A stretch of 7,226 bases of DNA from Alphaproteobacteria bacterium (GTDB lineage: Bacteria > Pseudomonadota > Alphaproteobacteria > BNTO01), in NCBI GenBank assembly GCA_025996655.1, contig BNTO01000041.1:1-7226 (forward strand). The letters run 5' to 3'. Made by a program: the position numbers and the translations under genes. Below are positions 1 to 5,138 of this stretch, piece after piece. Each line of letters begins with the position of its first letter. Positions within the stretch are counted from its first letter, which is position 1. The notes beneath the pieces were generated by a model. That model was not told the origin of the DNA. It was given only the letters and a program-made list of their open reading frames with translations, and searched no databases.

Positions 1-52
1 GCTCCGGACTGTGAAACGAATACAAGGTTCCTGGATTTCACCGGATAAGCCT

Positions 53-87
53 AAAAATCCCACGGGATTGTTGCAACGCCCCCGTGG
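53..87 (-). terminator. Rho-independent terminator-like hairpin after the Rhs remnant
   Basis: On the minus strand CCACGGG (81-87) and CCCGTGG (60-66) form a 7-bp stem around a 14-nt loop, which itself holds the palindrome GTTGCAAC. After two bases comes TTTTT (53-57). The T tract is short, but place and orientation suit the end of the Rhs-like transcript. Confidence 0.45.
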
Positions 88-119
88 CTCGATAGGATTA
101 AAAATTTAATCACATTGTC

Positions 120-809
120 CTTATAGGGGTTCGAAACATATGAGGATTACAACTGCCCAAAAACATCGTAAGAATATCTATTGACAATATTTCCTTCGGC
201 GTCTTCAAGCGCGACAACGTTACCGAGGATATCCGAAACATAACGATATGTTTTGCCATCCTTTGTAAGAGTCTCGGTTCCCTTTTCCCCGTAGGCAATT
301 CCCGACAAAACGTTGCCAAAAGGATCCTTCTCTTGAGCCACTCTGTCTTTCTCATCCAAAACAAAGAAAACGGCCTTACCATTAACGACTTTTCCGTTTC
401 TTAATCCCGTCCTTTCATCGTACGAATACCGTGCTCGTACACCTTCGCGATCGAACGTTTCCATCATATTGAATGCGTTGTAACCCAGTTTTGCATCTCC
501 GATTTGGGTAACGCGCCCTAAAGAATCGAAAGTCAACGCCACCTCAAAAGGACTCTGCGCTTCTTTGACTCTCAAAAGTTGAGCGGCATCCGAATATTCA
601 TAGGTTTTTTCGCTTAAAACGTTTCCTAAAACATCAATTTTCCTTTCCTTTTCTAATTTTCCACAGGCACCTTAGTGAAAACACGTTACGTTTGATCCCT
701 CAATGGCCGCAATGACGCGGTCCCGATTGATCACAACACCATCTGGATTTGCATAAGTTCCGCTTACAATAAAAGAACTCAGCAAAAGGCTTTTTACTAA
801 ATTTTTCAT
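120..809 (-). pseudogene. Decayed secreted Rhs/YD-repeat protein gene
   Basis: One reading frame runs from the ATG at 809 but is cut by TAA at 672-674 and again at 147-149, and reaches TAG at 51-53. After a signal peptide and about 25 residues, the frame shows YD/Rhs repeats: ACGKLEKERKIDVLGNVLSE, YEYSDAAQLL, LTFDSLGRVTQIGD, YSYDERTG, KDPFGNVLSG, YVSDILGNVVALEDAEG and YSYDVFGQL. The first TAA stands where the Tyr of a YD motif would be (TAA-GGT-ACGKL against an expected YD-ACGKL; one base change each gives Tyr and Asp). Beyond the second TAA the frame still reads SSYVSNPYK, resembling the NPYxFTG lead-in to the Rhs core, but then diverges. The core and any toxin tip are missing. Intact Rhs proteins are long shells that carry toxins or surface domains; this copy is too short, so I infer point mutations plus deletion. 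No other start rescues the fragment convincingly (a TTG at 575 is possible but lacks support). Confidence 0.75.
672..809 (-). CDS. 45-residue signal-peptide ORF, 5' remnant of Rhs gene
   Basis: The intact 5' end of the decayed gene encodes 45 residues. The N-terminus MKNLVKSLLLSSFIVSGTYA is a textbook Sec signal peptide: two Lys, a hydrophobic core of about ten residues, and an AxA-like TYA cleavage site before NPDG. The mature part would be only about 25 residues (NPDGVVINRDRVIAA and so on, ending in TCFH). It has AAGGAG (817-822) seven bases before the ATG and a good promoter further upstream, so it may well be expressed. I regard it as the leftover of the Rhs-like gene because the downstream repeat frame is the same frame; a real small secreted peptide is the less likely alternative. 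Confidence 0.5.
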   Translation of the reverse strand: MKNLVKSLLLSSFIVSGTYANPDGVVINRDRVIAAIEGSNVTCFH

Positions 810-816
810 TTTTTTA

Positions 817-822
817 CTCCTT
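817..822 (-). promoter_or_regulatory. Ribosome binding site fixing the Rhs-like start
   Basis: AAGGAG on the minus strand lies 7 bases before the ATG at 809. It is the best Shine-Dalgarno match in this region and decides the start of the signal-peptide frame. Confidence 0.7.
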
Positions 823-883
823 TCCAAATTGTTCCCTTCCGCCGTCGCCATGCGCGATGCCTAAAAAAAGTGAACACGCGGTC

Positions 884-913
884 TTTATACAACTTAAAGT
901 TGTTTGCAGTCAA
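884..913 (-). promoter_or_regulatory. Sigma70-type promoter of the Rhs-like gene
   Basis: On the minus strand, TTGACT (908-913) and TATAAA (884-889) are separated by 18 bases, each one mismatch from consensus. A/T tracts immediately upstream (about 914-930, AAAAATTAAAAAAC on the minus strand) resemble an UP element. Transcription would begin near 877, giving a leader of about 67 nt before the ATG at 809. It points only at the Rhs-like gene. Confidence 0.65.
889..903. promoter_or_regulatory. Palindrome in promoter spacer, operator candidate
   Basis: ACAACTT-A-AAGTTGT is a 15-base perfect inverted repeat (7-bp arms, one central base) sitting between the -35 and -10 hexamers and touching the -10. 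The position is that of a classical repressor operator; no regulator gene is visible in the window, so the function is inferred. Confidence 0.45.
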
Positions 914-1054
914 GTTTTTTAATTTTTAGTAGACAAGCAACGACAGCCCACGGCCAAAAGAAGGCCGCCTTTTCTTAACTACAAGGAAATAATTTTTTAC
1001 AGTAATTTTTCTAGTTTGGCGTGAAACCGACAGCGTCCGCACACGGAGGAGACA

Positions 1055-1104
1055 GCAGACACTTACGCAAAAATCCTCAATAAAAACTTCGACTAAGTGT
1101 CTGC
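1055..1104. repeat. 11-bp inverted repeat in the spacer after rplB
   Basis: GCAGACACTTA (1055-1065) and TAAGTGTCTGC (1094-1104) are exact reverse complements around a 28-base A/T-rich loop. The transcript leaving rplB would form this stem about 35 nt past the stop. Neither strand has a T tract after the second arm, so it is not a classical terminator. It could be an mRNA-stabilising stem or a small mobile-element remnant. Confidence 0.6.
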
Positions 1105-1115
1105 AAGCTATGGCG

Positions 1116-1138
1116 CCCCTGCGTCCCCCCGCCCCCCC
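1116..1138 (-). other. G-rich tract at the rplB stop, possible G-quadruplex
   Basis: On the minus strand, starting at the last base of the rplB TAG, the sequence is G7, C, G6, ACGCA, G4. The runs allow four or more G-triplets with short loops, the pattern expected of a G-quadruplex in the rplB mRNA 3' end or in the DNA. Nothing else in the window resembles it. The function is unknown; a role in stopping transcription or protecting the 3' end is a guess. Confidence 0.5.
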
Positions 1139-1950
1139 TATTTCCGTCTACGAACAATATATTTATCCGAAGAAACATTGCGGCGGGTCTTACAGCCTTT
1201 CGTGCTGATGCCCCAAGGCGTGCACGGATGGCGGCCTCCATTCGTTCGGCCTCCATGAGGATGATCGACAGGGTTCATAGCAATGCCTCGCGTTTGCGGG
1301 CGCACACCCTTCCAGCGCATTCTCCCAGCCTTTGAATAATTTCTGTTTTGATTATCCGCGTTCGAAACTTCGCCAATCGTGGCGCGGCATTCCCCGCGAA
1401 TCAAGCGAACTTCGCCCGATGGTGCACGCAAAATAACATACACGCCATCGCGCCCCATAATTTGAATGCTCGTCCCCGCGGACCGCGCGAGCTGACCGCC
1501 TTTCCCTATTTTCAATTCGACATTATGAACCACGGTTCCAAGCGGAATATTTTTCAAAAGCGTGCAATTCCCAGGCTTAATATCGGTCTTGATGCCCGAA
1601 ACAACGGCGTCCCCCACTTTGAGCTTATGCGGCGCCAAAATATAGCGGTGTTCGCCATCGGCGTATTTAATGAGAGCAATGAACGCCGTGCGATTCGGAT
1701 CATATTCCAAGCGTTCGACTGTCCCTACGACGTCATCTTTATTGCGCACAAAGTCAATCTCGCGGTACAAGCGCTTGTGGCGCCCTCCCCTGTGGCGGCT
1801 CGTAATGCGACCCAAATTATTGCGGCCACTCGCCCGTGCCAGCCCCTCGGACAAACGGCGAAACGGCCGGCCTTTCCAGAGTTCCGAACGATCAATGTTG
1901 ACAAGCTGGCGCTGGCCCGATGTTGTGGGGTTATATTGTTTTAAAGCCAT
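1138..1950 (-). CDS. rplB: 50S ribosomal protein uL2
   Basis: Large-subunit protein needed for subunit joining and close to the peptidyl-transferase centre. 270 residues, against 273-279 usually. Signatures: [17 protein letters not shown] at the start, [15 protein letters not shown] (42-56), [16 protein letters not shown] (81-96), [12 protein letters not shown] (149-160), GKA-type [16 protein letters not shown] and NPVDHPHGG (226-234). The functionally important His of the HPHGG motif is H230. Directly after it the family normally reads GGGEGR; here it reads GGR, three residues short. The ATG at 1950 has AGGAG (1958-1962) with a spacing of 7 bases. The gene ends in TAG, whose G opens a G7 run. 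It is the last ribosomal gene here: rpsS and rplV, which normally follow, are absent. Confidence 0.98.
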   Translation of the reverse strand: MALKQYNPTTSGQRQLVNIDRSELWKGRPFRRLSEGLARASGRNNLGRITSRHRGGRHKRLYREIDFVRNKDDVVGTVERLEYDPNRTAFIALIKYADGEHRYILAPHKLKVGDAVVSGIKTDIKPGNCTLLKNIPLGTVVHNVELKIGKGGQLARSAGTSIQIMGRDGVYVILRAPSGEVRLIRGECRATIGEVSNADNQNRNYSKAGRMRWKGVRPQTRGIAMNPVDHPHGGRTNGGRHPCTPWGISTKGCKTRRNVSSDKYIVRRRK

Positions 1951-1952
1951 CG

Positions 1953-2279
1953 TTACACTCCTGTCGTCAGTATGATATTGTCGCCATCTTCAAGGCGCAC
2001 CATGGCGCGCTTCGTGTCGGAAAGCAAGGCCTTGTGCCCTCGAAATGTTCTGAGTTTTCCTTTGCGAATGAGCGTTTGGACGGATTTGACTTTAACGCTA
2101 AAAACACGTTCCACCGCCGACTTTATGTCCGCCTTTGTGGAATCGCTGCGCACAACGAAAAAGTATTGATTGCTCTCTCCACCTTTTGTTGATTTTTCCG
2201 TTTGAACGGGATAGCGCAAAACATCGTAGTCTTTAAAGACGACCTTGGGGGCCTCAGCCTTTTTTTTCTTAATTCTCAT
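1953..2279 (-). CDS. rplW: 50S ribosomal protein uL23
   Basis: Protein at the exit of the peptide tunnel, docking site for trigger factor and SRP in bacteria. 108 residues, slightly longer than the usual 95-100 because of a lysine-rich N-terminus ([12 protein letters not shown]) ahead of the conserved [13 protein letters not shown]. Other signatures: [17 protein letters not shown] (48-64), the [10 protein letters not shown] loop and a C-terminal DNIILTTGV. The ATG overlaps the rplD stop (ATGA) and has AGAGG five bases upstream inside rplD, so translation is probably coupled. The lysine codons form a run of eight A on the coding strand (T8 at 2260-2267 on the plus strand). rplB starts 2 bp after the TAA. 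Confidence 0.97.
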   Translation of the reverse strand: MRIKKKKAEAPKVVFKDYDVLRYPVQTEKSTKGGESNQYFFVVRSDSTKADIKSAVERVFSVKVKSVQTLIRKGKLRTFRGHKALLSDTKRAMVRLEDGDNIILTTGV

Positions 2280-2893
2280 TTTAACCTCTTCTCTAAAGAC
2301 TCCACAGCCGAACGCGTGAGGAGCAAATAATCACGCTGCAAAACATCGTAAACGTTAAGGCCAATTTGAGGTAGAATGTCGAACTCACGGCTGTTTTGAA
2401 CCGCATTGCGTGCGTTGTCGCCCACAACATCATCAACCAAAAGCGCCGAAACCACGCCTTTCTCTAGGAACGGCGCCAAGAACGGTTTCGTTTTTGGGGA
2501 ATCAAGATTTAAATCGGTCAAGACAAGCACTTCGCCGGAGCGAATTTTATCCGCAATCGCCATGCGCAAGCCTAACTTGCGAACTTTTTTCTGTAGGGCA
2601 TAGCCATAATCGCGAGGCGTCGGTCCAAAGACAATGCCGCCCCCACGGAATTGGGTACCACGACGGGAACCGTGACGCGCCCCTCCACTTCCCTTCTGAC
2701 GGACGCTCTTTTTCCCCGTTCCGCTCACCATGCTAATGGTACGTGTCTGATGCGTCCCCGAACGGCGTTTGGCCAATTGCCACCGCACAACACGGCTTAA
2801 AATGTCAGCGCGAGGCTCAAGGCCAAACAGCTCGTCATTGAGCTCCGCTGTGCCCTGCGACTGATACTGCACGTTAATGACTTCGACTTTCAT
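2276..2893 (-). CDS. rplD: 50S ribosomal protein uL4
   Basis: Early 50S assembly protein lining the exit tunnel; in E. coli it also represses its own S10 operon. From the ATG at 2893 the product has 205 residues, close to the family norm (about 201-206). Visible are ELNDELFGLEPRADILSRVV (18-37), the basic extended loop with GTGKK (58-62), QKGSGGARHGSRRG (66-79) and QFRGGG (81-86), and the conserved RKLGLRMAIADK. A GTG at 2926 is also in frame and overlaps the rplC stop as GTGA, adding 11 basic residues (MKFRIKVRVKI). I prefer the ATG: it starts at the conserved MKVEVINV, and has AGGG 8 bases upstream, while the purines before the GTG are too close. The TGA stop overlaps the rplW ATG as ATGA. 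Confidence 0.96.
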   Translation of the reverse strand: MKVEVINVQYQSQGTAELNDELFGLEPRADILSRVVRWQLAKRRSGTHQTRTISMVSGTGKKSVRQKGSGGARHGSRRGTQFRGGGIVFGPTPRDYGYALQKKVRKLGLRMAIADKIRSGEVLVLTDLNLDSPKTKPFLAPFLEKGVVSALLVDDVVGDNARNAVQNSREFDILPQIGLNVYDVLQRDYLLLTRSAVESLEKRLK

Positions 2894-2922
2894 AATCTTA
2901 ACCCTAACCTTAATCCTAAATT

Positions 2923-3555
2923 TCACGCCTTTATGGCATCTCTGACAAAAACCAAAGAGCCTTTGGGCCCAGGAACACTGCCGCGAACAAACAATAAATC
3001 TCGCTCGGAATCGATAGCATGCAACGTGAGATTGAGTTTTGTCACGCGTGTATGCCCCATATGCCCCGCCATGCGTTTATTTTTAAAAACGCGACCCGGT
3101 TCGGTACGATTTCCAGTGGATCCGTGACTTCGGTGAGAGAGAGACACACCGTGCGTGGCACGCAACCCGCCGAATCCGTAGCGCTTCATAGGGCCAGCAA
3201 AACCCTTTCCTTTGGAAATACCCGTAACATCCACTAATTGCCCTTCGGAAAAATGATTGGAAGCGAGGACGGTGCCAATATCAAGAATGGCCTCTTCTGT
3301 GACTCGAAATTCCTTAGAAATTTTGAACGGCTCACTCTCTTTTTTCGCGTAGTATCCGCGAAGGGGCTTGGAAAGCTTGTTCGCCGCCACAGGCTTCGCG
3401 CCCACTTTCACCGCGCTATAGCCATCCACGACTTCCGTTTTTTGTTCCAAAACGGTGCATCTTTCAACTTTTAAAACGGTCACAGGAACTTGCACACCTG
3501 TGTCTGTGAAAACTTGGGTCATTCCCAGTTTTTCGGCAATTAATCCTGCTCTCAT
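2923..3555 (-). CDS. rplC: 50S ribosomal protein uL3
   Basis: Early 50S assembly protein whose internal loop reaches towards the peptidyl-transferase centre. 210 residues (E. coli 209). Signatures: GLIAEKLGMTQVF (4-16), VDVTGISKGKGFAGPMKRYGF (108-128), ATHGVSLSHRSHGSTG (133-148), FKNKRMAGHMGHTRVT in the next segment, and a C-terminal PGPKGSLVFVRDA. The ATG at 3555 comes 8 bp after the rpsJ stop; the stop codon is part of the weak TAGGG ribosome binding site, suggesting coupling. Oddity: residue 149 is Asn, where E. coli and most proteobacterial uL3 have the Gln that PrmB methylates (Q150 in E. coli). The gene ends in TGA at 2923-2925, 29 bp before the preferred rplD start. Confidence 0.98.
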   Translation of the reverse strand: MRAGLIAEKLGMTQVFTDTGVQVPVTVLKVERCTVLEQKTEVVDGYSAVKVGAKPVAANKLSKPLRGYYAKKESEPFKISKEFRVTEEAILDIGTVLASNHFSEGQLVDVTGISKGKGFAGPMKRYGFGGLRATHGVSLSHRSHGSTGNRTEPGRVFKNKRMAGHMGHTRVTKLNLTLHAIDSERDLLFVRGSVPGPKGSLVFVRDAIKA

Positions 3556-3563
3556 AACGTACC

Positions 3564-3872
3564 CTACAACTTAATCTCAACACCAACACCTGCGGCTAAA
3601 TCCAACTTCATTAAAGCATCCACCGTCTGAGGCAACCAATCCACAATATCGATCACACGCTTGTGCGTTCTAATTTCGAACTGATCGCGCGACTTTTTGT
3701 CCACATGCGGAGACCGGTTGACCGTAAACCTCTGGATGTGCGTAGGGACCGGAATAGGTCCACATACGCGGGCTCCCGAACGTTTCGCGGTTTCAACAAT
3801 CTCCTTAACGGACTGATCTAGAAGCCGGTGATCGTACGCCTGCAATCGGATGCGAATAAATTGACCTTTCAT
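3564..3872 (-). CDS. rpsJ: 30S ribosomal protein uS10 (NusE)
   Basis: Protein of the 30S head. In well-studied bacteria it also acts as NusE, binding NusB and NusG in antitermination and transcription-translation coupling. 102 residues, against 103 in E. coli. The N-terminal strand [16 protein letters not shown] (6-21) and the extended-loop signature [12 protein letters not shown] (51-62) followed by FEIRTHKR (65-72) are typical, as is the [12 protein letters not shown] ending. The ATG at 3872 follows tuf after 32 bp, with a modest AAAGAGAG purine stretch (3878-3885) as ribosome binding site. Its TAG stop lies 8 bp before rplC. This is the usual first gene of the S10 operon. No S10 leader of the E. 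coli kind could fit in the 32-bp gap, so transcription most likely reads through from tuf. Confidence 0.98.
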   Translation of the reverse strand: MKGQFIRIRLQAYDHRLLDQSVKEIVETAKRSGARVCGPIPVPTHIQRFTVNRSPHVDKKSRDQFEIRTHKRVIDIVDWLPQTVDALMKLDLAAGVGVEIKL

Positions 3873-3904
3873 AGCAACTCTCTTTATTTATATTCCTAAT
3901 TTCC

Positions 3905-5095
3905 CTATTTCAAAATCTTCGAAACGACGCCGGCCCCCACCGTTCGGCCCCCTTCGCGAATAGCGAAACGCAATCCTTCATCCATCGCAACGGGAGCCAA
4001 CAAATTTACCTTCATCCGCACGTTGTCGCCCGGCAGCACCATTTTTACTTCTTCAGGCAGCGTTACTGTTCCTGTGACGTCCGTTGTTCTGAAATAAAAT
4101 TGAGGGCGATAATTGGTGAAGAAGGAAGTGTGGCGTCCGCCTTCATCTTTGGTCAAAATATAAACTTCGGCCTCAAAGTCTTGATGCGGTGTAATGGAAC
4201 CCTCCGTGGCCAAAACTTGTCCGCGTTCGACATCTTCTTTTTTTGTGCCCCGTAGCAGGACGCCAATGTTATCCCCCGCTTCGCCTTGATCTAACAACTT
4301 TTTGAACATCTCAACGCCGGTCACGACAGTTTTGGCGATCGGTCGAAGGCCCACGATTTCAACTTCTTCGCCAACTTTGACGATCCCGGATTCAACGCGC
4401 CCCGTCACAACCGTACCGCGCCCCGAAATGGAAAAAACGTCTTCGATAGGCATCAAGAACGCTTTGTCTTTCGGGCGATCAGGTTGTGGAATGTAATTGT
4501 CCACCTCTTTCATAAGTTTCAAAATAGAATCATGCCCAAGTGTGGTCTCGCGACCCTCCAAAGCGCAGACAGCGGATCCCCGGATAACAGGAATGCTATC
4601 ACCCGGGAAACTACTCGCCGTCAATAATTCTCGAAGTTCCATTTCAACCAAATCCGCCAAATCGGCGTCATCCACTTGATCCATTTTATTCATATAAACA
4701 ACCAAAGCGGGAACGCCAACCTGCCGAGCAAGCAAAATGTGTTCACGTGTTTGAGGCATGGCACCGTCCGCTGCTGAAACGACCAAGATAGCGCCGTCCA
4801 TCTGGGCCGCGCCCGTGATCATGTTTTTCACATAGTCCGCGTGCCCTGGGCAGTCCACGTGAGCGTAATGCCGCTTGTCGGTCTCATACTCGACGTGAGC
4901 CGTTGTGATTGTAATCCCGCGAGCTTTCTCCTCGGGAGTCTTATCAATATCGTCATAGGCCTTGAATTCCGCTTGGCCTTTCTCGGACAAGACTTTGGTG
5001 ATCGCCGCCGTTAACGTCGTCTTACCATGGTCCACGTGCCCAATGGTTCCAATATTGCAATGAGGCTTATTCCTCTCAAACTTTACTTTCGACAT
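3905..5095 (-). CDS. tuf: Elongation factor Tu
   Basis: GTPase that carries aminoacyl-tRNA to the ribosomal A site. 396 residues, the normal length (E. coli has 394). Motifs: GHVDHGKT P-loop (19-26), RGITI switch I (59-63), [20 protein letters not shown] switch II (81-100), NKMD (136-139) and GSA (173-175). The beta-barrel domains follow, with the [10 protein letters not shown] segment, [24 protein letters not shown] and the C-terminal [14 protein letters not shown]. The ATG at 5095 is preceded by a strong AGGAGG (5101-5106) at a spacing of 5 bases. It sits between fusA and rpsJ, bridging the str and S10 operons as in many Alphaproteobacteria. Whether a second tuf copy exists cannot be seen. 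The 43-bp gap upstream is T-rich on the coding strand, contains a duplicated 11-mer (CCTACAAAAAA on the plus strand at 5104-5114 and 5122-5132), and shows no clear promoter. Confidence 0.99.
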   Translation of the reverse strand: MSKVKFERNKPHCNIGTIGHVDHGKTTLTAAITKVLSEKGQAEFKAYDDIDKTPEEKARGITITTAHVEYETDKRHYAHVDCPGHADYVKNMITGAAQMDGAILVVSAADGAMPQTREHILLARQVGVPALVVYMNKMDQVDDADLADLVEMELRELLTASSFPGDSIPVIRGSAVCALEGRETTLGHDSILKLMKEVDNYIPQPDRPKDKAFLMPIEDVFSISGRGTVVTGRVESGIVKVGEEVEIVGLRPIAKTVVTGVEMFKKLLDQGEAGDNIGVLLRGTKKEDVERGQVLATEGSITPHQDFEAEVYILTKDEGGRHTSFFTNYRPQFYFRTTDVTGTVTLPEEVKMVLPGDNVRMKVNLLAPVAMDEGLRFAIREGGRTVGAGVVSKILK

Positions 5096-5138
5096 TTCGT
5101 CCTCCTACAAAAAAACACAAACCTACAAAAAACGAAAC

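Larger units (their letters stand above)
810..1137. other. 328-bp gene-free spacer between rplB and Rhs remnant
   Basis: No coding frame worth calling is present on either strand, and no tRNA or rRNA was recognised. It holds, in transcription order from rplB, the G-rich tract, the 11-bp inverted repeat, a weak hairpin CGGCC-AAAAGAA-GGCCG (951-967), A/T tracts, the promoter with palindrome, and a 67-nt leader with a strong ribosome binding site. It is richer in A/T than the ribosomal genes except for the first 25 bases. Confidence 0.6.

Noticed and set aside
110..382. Overlapping minus-strand frame with NPHMF near its end, suggesting a frameshifted Rhs core
   Set aside because: The main YD-repeat frame itself continues past its stop into SSYVSNPYK, a better fit; the rest of the alternative frame has no repeats.
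672..674. TAA as a recoded or read-through codon
   Set aside because: TAA ends fusA and rplW normally here, no recoding signal is evident, and a second TAA plus loss of the Rhs core point to decay.
951..967. Plus-strand terminator CGGCC-AAAAGAA-GGCCG with TTTT downstream
   Set aside because: The stem is only 5 bp, the T tract is interrupted, and there is no plus-strand gene to terminate; noted only as a weak hairpin.
1348..1944. 198-codon open frame on the plus strand opposite rplB
   Set aside because: Entirely antisense to uL2, whose family match is certain; no independent coding evidence.
2894..2922. TTAGGG-like hexamers as a telomere-type repeat
   Set aside because: Only four imperfect units between two ribosomal genes; more simply a purine-rich ribosome binding region.
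5104..5132. Duplicated CCTACAAAAAA 11-mer between fusA and tuf
   Set aside because: One copy contains part of the tuf ribosome binding site and the other looks like a local duplication in T-rich sequence; no support for a regulatory role.
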